DNA of 64,000 nucleotides from Nectonema munidae (Eukaryota > Nematomorpha > Nectonematoida > Nectonematidae). Below are positions 24,871 through 39,600 of the stretch, in pieces. The notes below the pieces were generated by a model. That model saw only the letters and a list, made by a program, of their open reading frames with translations. It had not been told where the DNA came from and searched no databases. Location: assembly GCA_030549495.1 (NCBI GenBank), contig JAUIRK010000567.1:722501-786500 (forward strand), read 5' to 3'. The position numbers and the translations under genes are program-made. Each line of letters begins with the position of its first letter. Position 1 is the first letter of the stretch.

Positions 24871-26121
24871 TCTGAATAACTGAATATATTCGTTATGAAT
24901 AATTTCTTCAATTCTTACTATTTTTTTATATGAATTTTATATCAAATAAACTTTGTGAGTTAGTCTTTACGGTGTATCTATCTATAATATGTCATCACAC
25001 AATTAACACACAGTTAAAAAAGCATCTAAAAAAATGATATAAAATTTCCCATTTTCAAAACTAATTTTACCACACTGATACTTATTTGCATTAATTTTTG
25101 GAAGTCCATCATTGACATAGTTACGGAAAGATTGCTTGGAATATTTAAGAAAATTTTAGAATCGCGCAAACAAATGTTTCACGCGACAATGTTCAAAAAA
25201 TCAAATGGAGCATTGATAAGGAGTCACAATCAATTAATTAATCTTGATCTACCTCTCTCACCTTGAGCATCCCAACATCTCATCACACTTCATATGATTA
25301 TATTTTTGATTTTAGAGTACTTAGAATATAGTCTCGATATTTGTTAGCGCATTGATATGATATTTACACATTCCAAATAGGTTAAATTTACTAAAGTTAT
25401 GCATAATGTATGAAATGGCGCAATATATCTCACAGTAAACATTTTAGTTAGATTATTATCGTCACGATAAGTGGCGATGATGATGATGATGATAATTTAT
25501 CTGATGACAAGGTGTCGTATAATGAAGTGGCAAGAGATCAAATATTAGCTAATCGCGAAGAGTGCTGCTTTAACTTACCATTTTTTAGAAAGGCATAAGA
25601 AAATGGGCTGTAAAATTAAATTTTATTACTTAAATACACCAACAACATATATACACGAATAAAAGAGGATGGATGAAAATACAAAAAAAACAACTTTGCT
25701 TTTGCACCAGGACGCAAAGAAAAACACACATGCTCGTCTCTTTCATGAAAATTCTGTATTTAGAAAAGTAGGAAAGGAGATTCGTTAATTGAACAAGAAA
25801 CTGTACGGATATTCTGAGTATTTTGAGCGAAAAATTGAGAGTAAAAGGCTAAAGAAGAAAACCAGTAGAACCAAACCAATGATGGAAAGCGCTTAAATAC
25901 AAAATAGATAACGGATGCTCATCAGATATTTAGTTGAAGCGGCAATATAGCAGAAAAACTATAAGAAAGAAATACAACAAAAATACGATTCACCATATTT
26001 GTCATAAAACAAGCAGAGCCTCTTTCTCTATACTTATATTGATTAGGTAGAAAATCATCGTTGGCTTTTAAATATAGAATAATATAATAATGAAAAGAAA
26101 GTTAAAGACCAACCTTAGACC

Positions 26122-26730
26122 AGAGGTGGGCAACCTTTTTCTTGGAAGACTGCATTTAAAAATTTACACCTTTGAGGGGCCGCATTGTATAGTTAAAATG
26201 AGCAATACTTAAAGTAGCAAGGAGAAAAGTTCTAAAGTACTGAACAATATGCTTTTTGTAAATAATTAAAAAGTTGTTAAAGTTTAATTTGATTGAAAAT
26301 TTATTGATTCAGTCTTTTTAGCATATGATAAAACGATTTATTTTTTTAACCAAAATCTTAATTTTTGAAGTAAACTTATTTAAACATTTGTAAGAAAATG
26401 TAACCATAAAAAATGCTGTTAAGTATAAAACTTTTTTTAAAAATAAATTACCAGATTGACGCTTATTATACACGCGAACGATAAATATAAATCAAAAGTA
26501 ACTTCATTCTTCAAAAGTTAAAATACAAACTCAACTGTGAAAATTGAAACAGGAGAAAGAAAGAAGTAAGCCATTTTGGTGAAAATAGTTTGAACGGTAT
26601 AATGATCGTATAGTTTCAATATCCAAAATTTTGCAGTCAATCAACAATTTTTGCACGAATGATATTAAACTGACGGTGAATGAGATTAAATAATTTTATT
26701 TGAAGGGCCGCATGCGGCCTTAATTTGCAA
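26122..26730. mobile_element. hAT-type MITE, one clear end
   Basis: CAGAGGTGGGCAACCTTTTT and GGGGCCGCATTG are a classical hAT terminal motif. GGGCCGCATGCGGCC occurs near 26705 and is the usual internal palindrome of this kind of element. The right terminus is not recognisable, so the end is approximate. Confidence 0.5.
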
Positions 26731-27675
26731 AAATGAAGTTAGTTTTGAAAAAATAAAAATATTCTAAAATGTGATGTAAAACTGACCTAGAAGTATTAAA
26801 AAGTGATAAAATTCACAACGATATATTTAAAATACCTAAATAAACCTTGTGGAAGTAGATGCAACCAGCATATATCATTAAAGTATTCAATAGTCTTTGC
26901 AATTCTCTTTGGCACAAATTGAATTACCGAATAGTTTTTTAATGTTCTGTTCGGATTTTAACGACGTTTGAGTGTATTTGAAAAATGGTTCGTCGATGAA
27001 TAAGTTATTGTATAAATTTTACGAATGAATAGAATCATTATTTTTTGACGTTGGATTTTTACTATTTCAATTATACAATAAAAAGCCTGTAAAGCATTTT
27101 TATACGTTTTTTATATTATTATTAAAAAAATTACATAATCTATCATTTGTAAAAATGTTAGAGCCTTCAAAGAACTCTAGTACTCTTTGATTGGAAGCTT
27201 CTTTTGATAGAAAGATACAAATTTACTTAAAATTTTTAATGTAAAATAAAATATAGAACTAACTCAATAAAATCTTTGTCTGGAAATGATGTGTTGCTTT
27301 CGCGTAATAACATATTCCCTTCTTACAGAATAGGCCTATTATTATTATTATCGGTATGGACCATTGAGCTTCTTTTATATAAATTTACTTAGAAATGGAG
27401 TAATAATGAAATTACGTGAAATACGACTTTATTGAAATTAGAAAATATTTAATTTTTATTTTATATATAAAGTCTCACGAAAATTTATTATTACTGCAAT
27501 GAAAGCCACCGACTTTGTCTTGTTTTCAATTTAAATTGAATTAATGTCGCCTCCTTTTTTTGTATAAATCGTGTCCAAGCGGAACTAAGTGTGTTATTTT
27601 TAGGGCAAGTCTGCGATTCGAACCTAAGATACTTTAGTAGTTCGAAAAGACATTAAAAAAGAAGGGTACGTTTAC

Positions 27676-30600
27676 CTGTGAGCTTAGATGATTCAAAAAG
27701 GGAAGGAGTGAATGAAGTTAAACTTTCGGTTAGAAAAATGATGCCAAGAGTGATAGCTCCATACACTAACAAAATCATATACGTTTCTATGATGTACTGA
27801 CCTCTTCCATCAGGACTTATGAATATCTTAAAAACACACGATGCATAGTATTGTATAATCAAATTATATATAAAAAACAAATTCTAGGGAATTTTAACGT
27901 GGGAAAACTTAGTTTTCACGTTAGCCATTTCATCTCAGAAAAGGTAGACAAGAAACTGGGATTGTGATAAAAATGGGTTTAAATTGGCGCTACCAAAATC
28001 GTCGGCAGCGACCTCTTGCAGTAGTCAACATCATTCAATGGGTTTTTATCATCCGAAGGATTCTTTGTTCGAAATATTTTTGGATTGGATGTAGGTCACT
28101 CCTACTCTTACCTGTTTGAATCTGGGCTTGGACATGGAAATGTTATTTTGACAAGACAAAGAAATGAACCAGATATAGAAAAAAGAGACTATTAAAATGA
28201 ACAAATCACGAGTTGTATATGTTTTCTATTATTAGCAGGAATGAGGTCATCCTGCTCATTAAAAGTTCCTCAAAACAAAACATAACAATTATGCTTTAAA
28301 TTTAGAGTTGTAAGAAATTTTTATTCTCTTAGAACAGTTTGTACTTTATACAATTTATATGGTCGATAATAAAGTTTTTAAATTCTTTTGCTAGCGCTCT
28401 CTAGGGTAAGAAAGTTGGACTAATTCTGAATTAATCCTTATTTTTTTTAAAATCAATTTTGGACGTGTGATTAAAACAGTTTGCAAAATAAGTCTATGTA
28501 AAAAAGCATCTAAAATCGTAAAAATATTGCGATATCTTCACTTTATTTGAAATAACATTTTTATTTTGTCCAAAAAGAATATAATCTTTGACTAAGATAA
28601 TTATTTTATTTTTGTTTGTTGAAACTATCATATTCATAACTTTGTGATAAACACAAGGTTGAATAATTTTTGTAATTCACTAATTTTTACCCAAATGCTG
28701 ATGTCGACGTCTAGAAAGTTCAAAATGGGAACTTACGATATTGCCAGTTCTTGGATTCTTATTCATGAAGGGGGGAGTTCGAATGTGATTCCAAACTTGT
28801 CCAGAAATCATAACAAGAATAAAAAGCTTGAGCATAGAAAATAAAGAGAAATATAATACAAGAAGGGAAGAAAAGAGGCCCACAAAACTTACAACAGAAA
28901 TAATAGCCCATAAATGCAGGCTGTACAGGAAATCCATGTTGCTTTTACGAAGGTAAAGTAGGCCAGCTACAAGGATGCACAACAAAATCAGAGCAATCGT
29001 TCCAGAATAACTTGGCTGCCTCATTGGCCTGATCTAAATAATAATAATAATAATAATAATACAAAACAAAAAGCTTAAACTTTTTCTCTATTTGCCAAGT
29101 TTTTATGCGGATTAGCTGATTTCATGTTAATTTAATAGCATACTTAGGAAATTGTGCGTTTTATGTTATGTTGGTAGGAAAAACATTGTTAGATACGTTT
29201 CACAACCCTAGCTTAGCCTCACTTTGGGCAATGGATTCCTCCATGCTGCTACGCAGGGAAGGCCGTAATGGGATTGCATAAGCAAGAAATTCATCGTATA
29301 TGCGTCTAGCTGTCAGTTCTGAGAGCAATATCGATGACTATGCGGATGTACTGGAGTTGGTGTGCCCAATTCTGTCAATGCTGAGAAAGGGAATAAGGAT
29401 AGAGCTCTTATTCTCCATGAAATGTGTAAGAGTAAGGAGCAGAGCAAAACGCAGGGGTGTGTTGATGTTGGTAGATTTGTACTTGAAAAAAACATCACTA
29501 TGGTGCAACGAAAAACTCTTTTACGCCAATTCTTGTATAATAAAGGAAGAAACGTGTAAAAATACAAAATTTTGTAAGCTCAATATCATATAATTTCAAA
29601 ATTCTTTTGAAGAATGATATTTTTAAGTTATAGGCGTTAATACTGGTTGCAATCAAAAATGGAACTAAAAGTTATAAATAATTGACTTTTTTTAAAAAAT
29701 ATTTGTTGACTTTATTGACTTAATACAATTTTTCTCAATATTAGTCAAAAACATAATTTAAGAGCTTTTAGAGTTTAGATGGATGCAAAATGACCTTATT
29801 GAATTTTCATCTCCCTGGTTATCTATCCGGCTATTTGTTGGTTTAAGTCAGTGTTTCTCAAATGCGGCCCTCAGCCTCTTGTTTTGCGACCCACATATCA
29901 AAATTTCAGGAAAAATAGGCCAATAATATCATATTAAAACAGTCAAATTTCGAAATTTATTGATTTATTATTTATGAATAATATGATGTATATACAACAA
30001 TTTGCATTCAGTGTACGTAACTAGAATAATATTTCAGAGGTAATTAAAAACGCTTTTTATAAAAACTTATTTTATGCTTTTGGTGCGGATCTCTATTGAA
30101 ATTCTCGTTCTTAATTGGGCTCTTCGTTAAAAAAAATGTTGAGAAACGACGGGTTTAAGTTCTCAATCTCTCAAAGTCTTTAACAAATTTGATGAATAAA
30201 CTTTTTTAGAATAGATTTATGCATTGAGATTAAAATGTGCAATGATACTTGAATATTTGTACGCAGATATATCCAATGTGCAAGCGCTTCAGCAGAAAAG
30301 CCATACCTTAAAAGTTTGACAGGGTTAATTTAAGAAATTAGGATAAGTGTAAAAATTATTGAGCAAAACAGAGCTTCCATTTTTATTGAAAATAATAATG
30401 ATTAAAAGTAAGTAATTACTTACAAATCGAACTAAATAACTATGTGACTAGCAAAATAGCCTTACAAACAACTGAGTAAATGCCTGGATTCCGTTTAAGT
30501 GGGGGGATTAACAAATTTCTATGGTAGCAAAATGACCGGTAGAGAGTTAGCTCGTAGTAAAGTGTCCACGAGGCAGTTGCCGAGTAACAAACTGTCCAGT

Positions 30601-33600
30601 CACCATCATATTATACCGAATTTGTCTAGAAAAACGGGCTAACTGACACAAAGAATGATATTTTTATTTTTACTTTACAAGATGTGGAGGAAAGGGAGAG
30701 AAAGTGTGAAAAAAAGTTTTAAAAAAAAAGTTGAAAAAATATTTACCAAGGTATATTAGTAGGCGATTTAAATTAGGAATATGCATTCCGTTTTAAGAAC
30801 AATGAACACGTACAAAAGAAATTGAAAATTTTTATTTTCTGAAATATGTTTGAGAAGAGGATAAGTGAAAAATGAAAATGAAATCATACTCAATTTTAAC
30901 TTGCATTAAAAAAAGAATTTAAAAGAATAAAATACATACTTTTACCGTTAGTTTAAATAAAACATGTTGAAAGCTTTATTTTCGAAAACAGAAACCTTTA
31001 CCTTATAATCCAAAATTAAAGATTTCTTTCATAATTTTGATAAACCAGAAATATATCAAAAATATGCTCAATCTAATACTTAATCTCAAAACAAATAAAT
31101 TTCTTTTTACTAAATACAAAAAATGTCTTGATAATTCTCTCCAAGTAGAATGCTTTAGTAAAAAAGTTTTCATCTTTTGAAATTAAATAGTTTTGATCAT
31201 GCTTTATTGAGCCTAACTCACCTACATTCATCAATAAAAATAATGATCCAGCTTTTACAAAAGAGAAATTAAGAATCTACAAACAAACTATTATAGAATT
31301 TTCATTTACACAGGTACAAAAATTGATAGGCATTTGTTTTCCCTTAGTTAAATCAAATAATTGCAAGAAGAACATTTGGTCTGGTAATGAGTTTTAAAAA
31401 CATGAAAAAATGTAAAAACAAATTGCATTCTATTATTTGAAAACTCACGACACAGACATATATTTGAAATCCGAAAGATAAAAGTTTTGTGAAAATACCA
31501 AACATAACCACTACAACTGTTTTAACAGTTATTCTGACAATAGTAAAAAATAAGGTGGAAACTAATTAGAAAGATTAACAATGAAAAGCATCAATAACTA
31601 ATCATTTGAGATGAAGGATAACTTTCTCAGTAATAAAATTTTCTCAGCATTAAAAAATTAAGTTAAAGTCAATAATAAGTTTCAAAACGATAATAACTGA
31701 CTGAAAAGGATTCCACTGTTCCAACTCTTTTAAAATTGCAAAAGTTATAACTATTTTTAAAGGTGGATACAAAAAGCAAAAATAAGTATAGACCAATAAG
31801 CTGTTTGCTATTTTTGGTAAAGTATTTTAAAATTTTTTTTTGGGAAGAATCACTAATTTTATTAAAAATTTTTAAATGATTAACATTAAACAATTTGGTT
31901 TTTAAGAAGGTCCATCTATCTATTGATTCTGCAATTAGTCACGTAATTGATAAAAATTTGATCAGCTTTTGATAATAGCTATGAAACTTTAGGACTTTTC
32001 CTTGACTATAGTAAGGCGCTCAATAGCGATGACCATGATTTGCTCCCTAAGAAACTGAACAGTTATGGATTCAGAGGCAAGCATTTACATATGATAAGCT
32101 ATTTGATGAATCTGGGATAAGGTGTAGACAAGGAAGAAGAAGCTATTACCCACAACTTATAGAAGCTATCTAAGCTCACTTAGTCTAAAAACTTAGGAGA
32201 CCTAGATGGTGGACGTTGAAGAAGGAACCTCCTCTCCCCTCCAGGAGAAAGGGAGAGTAAGTTTAGGAGAGTCACATACGTTCCTCCTCCTCTCTCGAGT
32301 TAAGAAGAGCGTAGCAGATGAAAGTAGAAAGGCTCAAAGCATATTTTCCTTTTTTGAATCAAAAAATTGGAAAAAATATTGATAAATCTAGGTATTGAAC
32401 CTTTTCTAAAAACAAAATACAGTTGCCAACTTTGTTCTAAGCAAATCTGAATATTATAAATATTTGGGCATTATGATAGATTTGTTATTATTATTATTTT
32501 TTTTTATTATAAAATTAGTCAGCTAGGGTTAAAAACAAGGGAAAATAATTATACATATGCAAAATTTAGGAACATTTATCATAAAATAGGTTAAAGATGT
32601 AAGTGGAACATTTTCAATAAGTAATGTAAGGTGGACTTCATGCTTGACAGTACGTGTCTTGTTTTTTATATTACTCTTATTAAAAAGATGCAAAAATTCA
32701 CAATGTTTCGATAGAGGCAGAGGGTCGCATTTAACAATACCGAGGGACAATTTCGCCAACACTGCTCTAGAACAAGGTTTCTCAACGGTGGGTGAATCGC
32801 CCACTTTTCAATGAAAATGGAAATGAGGCGGGCAATTTTTTTATAAAAAATAGTTCGGCATTGTTTAAAACAAATATTCAAATATTTTTTCAAAAGCTGA
32901 TTTTTACACAAGAATTTAATGTAGTAAAAATTTCGAAGAGAATTTTTTTTAATCATTCATAGATCTGAGCTGAAGGATTATAGAATCTTCAGAATCAAAG
33001 ACTTAAACTCGAAATACAAGAATGGGTAGTAATAATAATCAATCCTTAGGGAATATGTAGACGAAATTTTGAGTTAGTGTTCATTGAACTTATATGGAAT
33101 GAAGAATTCACTTTAAAGTTTGAAAAGGTGAAAGATTTTCGCCATTTTTCACTTCAATGTCAGCGATGTTCATTTTTGTAGAATTTCAGTTTGGGCCATA
33201 AAGACGAAAAGGTTGAGGAAGCCATTGCAAGTAATTTTATGATCACACAATATACTTGATGATTTAAATAATAATAAATCGCTTTTACGGCTACTTTCCC
33301 AGCAAGCTACGGTCTAGCCGGTGTTGCAACTATGAAAACTCGTATAAAAAGACTACCTAATTTTACATTTCGAAAAATTCCCTATTTTGTTCAGCCAACT
33401 ATTTTAAAATTTCTTTTTTTTTCATATCCTTAAGAATTACTTCTTTTCATGTTAATTTTAGTCTAGCCTTAGATTTACCTATAGTTTGCTGCTTGTGCAA
33501 AATCAAACTTTAGGTAAAAGTAAAGACAAGCCAAAGATGACATGGATAGAAATAGTCAAAAAGACATGAGCAAAAGACATTTAGCTTTAGGGGACGAGCA

Positions 33601-36600
33601 AAATAGAGATGAATGGAGACGCAAAATAATGAGAGATTAAATGCCATAGTGGTAAAAACCGGCTAAACCTCAGCGTGCTGGGAACATTTGCCGTAAAATT
33701 GATTATTATTATTATATTATATAGTATGTTGCTTGTACTCTACGTTAATTAACTCTTCAGCTGGTGTTCTCTTTACATGCCCAAATCCCCTTAATCAAAG
33801 CCTCTCTATTACTTTATTGATTTAGATAAAATAACAAATTATTATTTGTTTTGATTGACATTGACTATAAAAGTTGAAATGAAGACAGTTATGAAGTGTA
33901 TTGAAAACAGGATATAAAAGTCTTTTTTGTTTTCCAATGTCAATGATAAAAGAAGAAGGTTTTAGGTTATATTATGGCTTTTTCCAATAAATAGGTCGTA
34001 GCAAAAGTAGGCGCTGGAGCTAAAAGCCTCAGTCATGGCTTATCACCTGAGAGGAGGGAAAACGTGGTGAACACTTAGGAATCATTCAGAAATAAGGGAA
34101 CAAAGCGTAAATTACTTCTCAACATCAAAGGTGTCTTGTGGCTTTCGCTTCAAGCGTGCGGGAATGTGAAGAAAGTATGGTGTTTGCTTCAACTTCAGCT
34201 TAAAATATTTTGAAAAGTCATTAGAGCAGGCATCTCTTAATCCATTAACGCTAGAAACACAGAAATAATCATTTACCTGCCAAACGCTCAAAGTTACATT
34301 TGAACATTGTAGGAAAATATTTATATGTATTTGAAGTATTATATCGCATCAAACGTTTTACTCATTTGTCTCAAATACTCAATTAAATTCGATTTCTTAG
34401 ATTTTTTATAACTTTTCCAATTTTTAATAAAAAGTCCAATACCCAATAGTGATATAGATCAAAGATATGAAAAATGTAACAAATTCATTCTATTAGGAGA
34501 TTTTAATCTACGAAGATCGTGGCATCTGACTTGGTCAAATAAAACTTGACAAGTCAATTTGACAGCTTAATAATTATAGCGTTAAAGTATGTTGATGCAA
34601 TCAGTTCAATTTGAATATAGGGTAAACTTCGCTTAATTCATTGAGTCCGAATCGGGTATAGTAGCAGAGACTTTGAAGAAAGTAAGACTCAATCAGAAAT
34701 TTTGTCAGAGAGGATGGACGGCAATCGTGCGTGTCCCTCTAGTAGCACCATCAATATGACATTTTTTTTGAAGAAAACCAAATAAGGGTGTAATAGCGAA
34801 TTAATATAAAAAATTATTTTTCAAATTATCTTTTTAAAAGGTAAATAAAAAATACAGGCATATAAAAAAAAAGTTGAAAAGTTTTCAAGTCAAACAAAAA
34901 CGCTCATTTTTGAAATTATTCGGCTCAATTTTTTAGTTTTATTTACTCTAAGGATTTTCTATCAATGTATTCACTTTTTAAATTTACCCTCGATGGTATA
35001 TGGCATATTGGGGGCGTGAGTAAGGTGGGTTAGATACCGGGTTTCGATAACTCAAGGTCTTGGGTTCGATCCCGCATCAAGCCAACTTTCTCATAGTTCG
35101 ATACAAGCGGCGCAATTGTGCCTTCTCGATGAAAACACCCCACGGTATCTTTACCTTTATTTATATGTGGTTGAACAGGCTGAACTTAGAGGTACGAGTT
35201 CAAATCCTAGTCGAGGCAATATATTTTCCGGTAGTTATTTGAAAAAAACACTTTGTATCAGTGAATTTTAAGGTTGACGCTTTCGATTTAGTGTTAGTTA
35301 ACTACTACAAACCAACTATGTTTCTAGTTTCTACAACTATTACTGTTTATATTACTCTATTTCACGCTTTCAAGGAAAATTTATTTGCGGCCAAAATTAT
35401 TGGGGCAAGTCCTGCCAGATGTGCAACTGTGGAGTGAACATTATTGTAATTGTAAAAGGATAGACTATTACCAACACAAATATATTGATCCATAAGAATA
35501 TTTTAAACAAATTTAAATCAGTAAAAAATATGAATATGAATTTTTTAATCATTTCTTATCTTCAAAAGATCGAACTGATTGTAATAATTGCCAACTGAAA
35601 GTGAGAACAAATGTGGGTTAAAGAAATAATCCTGGCGCATCCAGAGGGGGCAAAGAGAGCCGTTGCACCCCGGCAATGTTATTCCTTTTTTCTGGATAAT
35701 TGGGCTTGGTCTCATCAACCGTTCCTGCCACTGGAACAGTTTCGCCGAAATATACGCAGGAGTAGAACTGTAATTCCTGATGATTCCGGTAGAGAGTTGG
35801 AAGGGAACATCCCGAACAAGTCACTACATAAGAGGGCACAGAGATCTGTCACTAAACACGCGCCCAATGAGAGAGTAACTATGTCCATGATAGGGTTTCT
35901 TTCAGGAGAACTGGGCTACAGATCTATAAGTTTCTGTTCGACCATGATGGGGAAGGTATCTGATTCTCTATTGTCATCAATCCCTAACTCTATGCAAGGA
36001 ATCTGTTGAACAAATCAAATGGTGCAAGGGTCAACCATACCAATTTGGGGATGCATAGAGGTGAAGGTCCTCATTTCCAAAAAAAGAACTAAGTGCCACT
36101 CCCAACCAACAGTTGTCCGGATAGATGACTTAGCCCAGAGGTTGTCCTTGACTAAAACTGGTATCCTAAAGGAAGCATCCTCAAAGAAAGATTGTCATAA
36201 CCATATTATGACTTTTAGCATCAATGGGTATGATTATATTGAAGTCGGGCTAACTACTAGCACAATTAAGGCCACTAGAATTATATCTCACTACTGGCGT
36301 CTACTTCCCCCACTCAATACAAAGTTACAAAGTGTCTTTGGAGCTGCAACAAGCAGCGTTAAACTGACATCAATGGAGAAGGATAATGGGTTGCTGTCTC
36401 AGGTTTGTCACTTTGTCAAAGAAAGAGGAGGCTTTATCCAAGGTGAGGGAAATGGAAATTACAATGTCCCATTGCCTGGGATCATTAGAGGGTGGTTAGG
36501 TGGTATCACTACAAGCTTCTATGGCTTGGAAAGTCTGGATGGAAGTCTGAAGATTGCACCATCTTTAAATCTTCAGTTGAGTGCAACCCATTCCTCTGGA

Positions 36601-39600
36601 GTGACTGCAGCCAATGAGACTGTATCACCTCTCGCAGCTTACCTGAACTGTAGTTATGAATGCCTCATGAGAATTTGGTACCATTATAAACGAATGCAAC
36701 CTCATAAATAGGCTGCCATCCTAGTCCTAAGTAGAGCCATAGGTGGCCTAAAGGTCACGCCTTACTCCAGTTACTGTGTACGTAGACATCTGGTTACGGC
36801 TACTGAGAACCTTCACTAATTGCAGCAGACAGTCTCTTCAGGGTGTGCTCCACAAATCACCCGAGGTTTGTTTTCTCTCCCCATCCATGCTAGATTCAGG
36901 GTTAATTGGACAGCTCTCTCCAGATACCCATTTACAATCCCCACAATCATGCATGATCATATGGTCTATGGATTCGTAACCAAGTGGAGAGTATCCTTCC
37001 ACAAGTCACTAGAAATCAAGCACTGACCGGGCTTCTTGGGATGAACACCTAAATGCAAGAAGAAATTCTTCAATAGGACTTACATCTGTCCCCATTGTCT
37101 CTTAAACTATACTCTGTATTGTATAAATACTCCAACTTGGCACTTATTGAAAGAACCATAGGTCAGTTTACAACATCAACATCAGTTGGTCAACTGTTAG
37201 AGAGAGTGGTGTCCCTAGCAGAGTTAAGTACAAGGGCCATGATGAGTTAATAAGATTTTACGTTATTTCGCAAAGGAGGCAAAATCTACTCATTGAAGTA
37301 ATTCGAACTGATAAGTGCCCAACTCTCAGCCTAGATAAACTGAGGAAGAAACTGTTTTCGCATAGTCTGATCAACCCTTTAGGTCCCTCTGTGAGTCACT
37401 AAGGCATTCTAAAGGTGTCGTCACACAAGTAAAATGGCTACAATCTAGCTTGAGTCTCTTGAACCCATCACCACAGAGTGAATCAGCAGCCATCAAACTA
37501 GAAGAGATGTTGGGCTGGATCGGAGGAGATATCAATCTGGATGGGCTGATAAGAACCCAAATCAAGGAAAAGACTGAGTCGAATATGGCTGTGTTGACCA
37601 TGTGCTTGGTGGGTGCTTCCAGCATCGAGGAGAGCACCTATTTATGAATAGAGGTGCATATGTGAATTTCCCTGGTAACATTACAAGTTACCTTACTTTT
37701 ATTATCTTCAATATGATTACAAGCATCTTAAATTATTATTATTATTGGGGCAATATTATTATTATCCTAAATCATTACAAGTGAGCAGATTCACAAAGTG
37801 CGGGTTGGGGCGGGTGCGAACAAAATTTTTCGACCCGCGCAGGGCTCTAATTTGTATGAGAAATTTAAGGAATTTTTATGGCTAATGAATTTGGCAGAAG
37901 TTATCCCAGAAAAATGAATTTTAATTTTGCCCCCCCCCCTACCCTACCATTGGTTTTGTGCGTCCGTCACTGAATAATAATGATAAAACAAGATATATCT
38001 ACGTGCAGTCGGATTTTAACACACAAGGACAGAGAGCTGAAGTATAAGATTACCTATCATGTTCTGAATTATCGAATTTCCTAAGATTATCATGTTCTGA
38101 ATTTTCTAAGTTCTGATTAGATGGAACTTGTTCTAAGCCAGAGGTTCTCAACCAGTGGGAAATTTACCCCTAGGTGTAAAAAATTATATATATTCAGGGG
38201 TAAATAATTGAAGTACCTGATAATTTAAAAAATAATTCAATTAAATTTATTTTTGTAAAATGAGAGAGAGAGAATGCAAAGAAAGTGTGTGAGTGGGAGG
38301 GAGGAAGGAAGATTGTCTGTCAATCTTGTTTAGTCCTGTTTGGGCATCCGTACATAAACAAATCCGCTTCGTTGCTTCCCACAAAATCACGGGGCAGCGA
38401 CTCGGCAACTCGTCCATGCACATGAGAGGATGCGTATTGTTCCGCGCGTACTGGCGAATTTCAGTCGATCTCAATTGATCAGTTATTCTCTCATAGTTGT
38501 ATATTACTGCTGCTATGTAAGTATATTAGTATTATATGTTCTGAGGGTAATACTATAAGTTTGTATGCATTTAGTATGATATTTCATTAAATTAAAAGTA
38601 AACATTAATTGAGAGCTTTGATGAGAACTGGCTTGGCATTGATAAAATCCACAGAGAGTGTTACTGCTTACTGAAAAATGAGTCATGAGTGGCAATATTC
38701 TGGATGTTTTCAGTGAATGCAGAATTAGTCACATGACTGATTCATAATTATTTCTTTTCAGAGAGTGTCATGTCCAAGAAACGTACATACCTGGATTCAT
38801 ATGTATAATATGGCTTTGACTTCGTTGTTGTGGATGGTGTGGAGAAGCGTGTGTCCGCTGTGATTAAAAGTTGTTGAAAATGGGTCACTGAAACCTTCAA
38901 TACTGAAACAGCATCTGGAAGCTTCACATCCTGTCCATGCATCCCATGGCCGTGCTACATGTGAGGCAAAGAGAGCTAGGTGCTGAAGAAACACTGTCCA
39001 AACTTGGCTTTGTATCTGATAAGAAACCAATGCTTGCAGCTTCCTATAATGTAGCGCTGCGAACAGCAAAGGCCAAGAAACCTCATGACATTGCCGAGAA
39101 GCTTATTAAACCTTGTGCCTTAGACATGGTTGAACATGTATGCGGGATTAAAGCAAAGCAGATGATTCAAGCCATTTCCCTTTCTAATGACACAATCCAT
39201 CGGCGTATTAGTGAAATGTCTCAAGATATTTGTCAACAAGTTATTGAACAAATCAAATCTAGCCCAGCAAAAATATCTTTGCAACTTGATGAAACCTGTG
39301 ATGTAGCCAATTTTTCACAACTTCTTGTTTTTGTCCGTTACATATGTGGAAAAGAACTAAAAAATGAATTTTGCTTTTGTGAACCTCTCCTGCAAACTAC
39401 AAAGACTACTGATATAATACAGAAAATACAAGACTTCTTTGACAAGAACAATCTCACATGGGACATTGTTGGCGTAATCTGTACTGACGGAGCTCCATCC
39501 ATGATGGGAGTGAGATCAGGCTTCAATGCACTTGTGAAGCAAAAGGCACCCCATGTAATAACAACACATTGTTTTCTTCACAGACATGCATTAGTTGCAA

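Noticed and set aside
27590-27650. B-box-like GGTTCGAATC on the minus strand, also considered as the missing last OST3-family exon
   Set aside because: It does not form a tRNA and the translation is not hydrophobic, so it is neither a tRNA gene nor the fourth membrane helix.
35010-35225. tRNA genes
   Set aside because: A and B boxes are present, but no cloverleaf can be drawn and a related copy exists at 60339-60471; called SINE.
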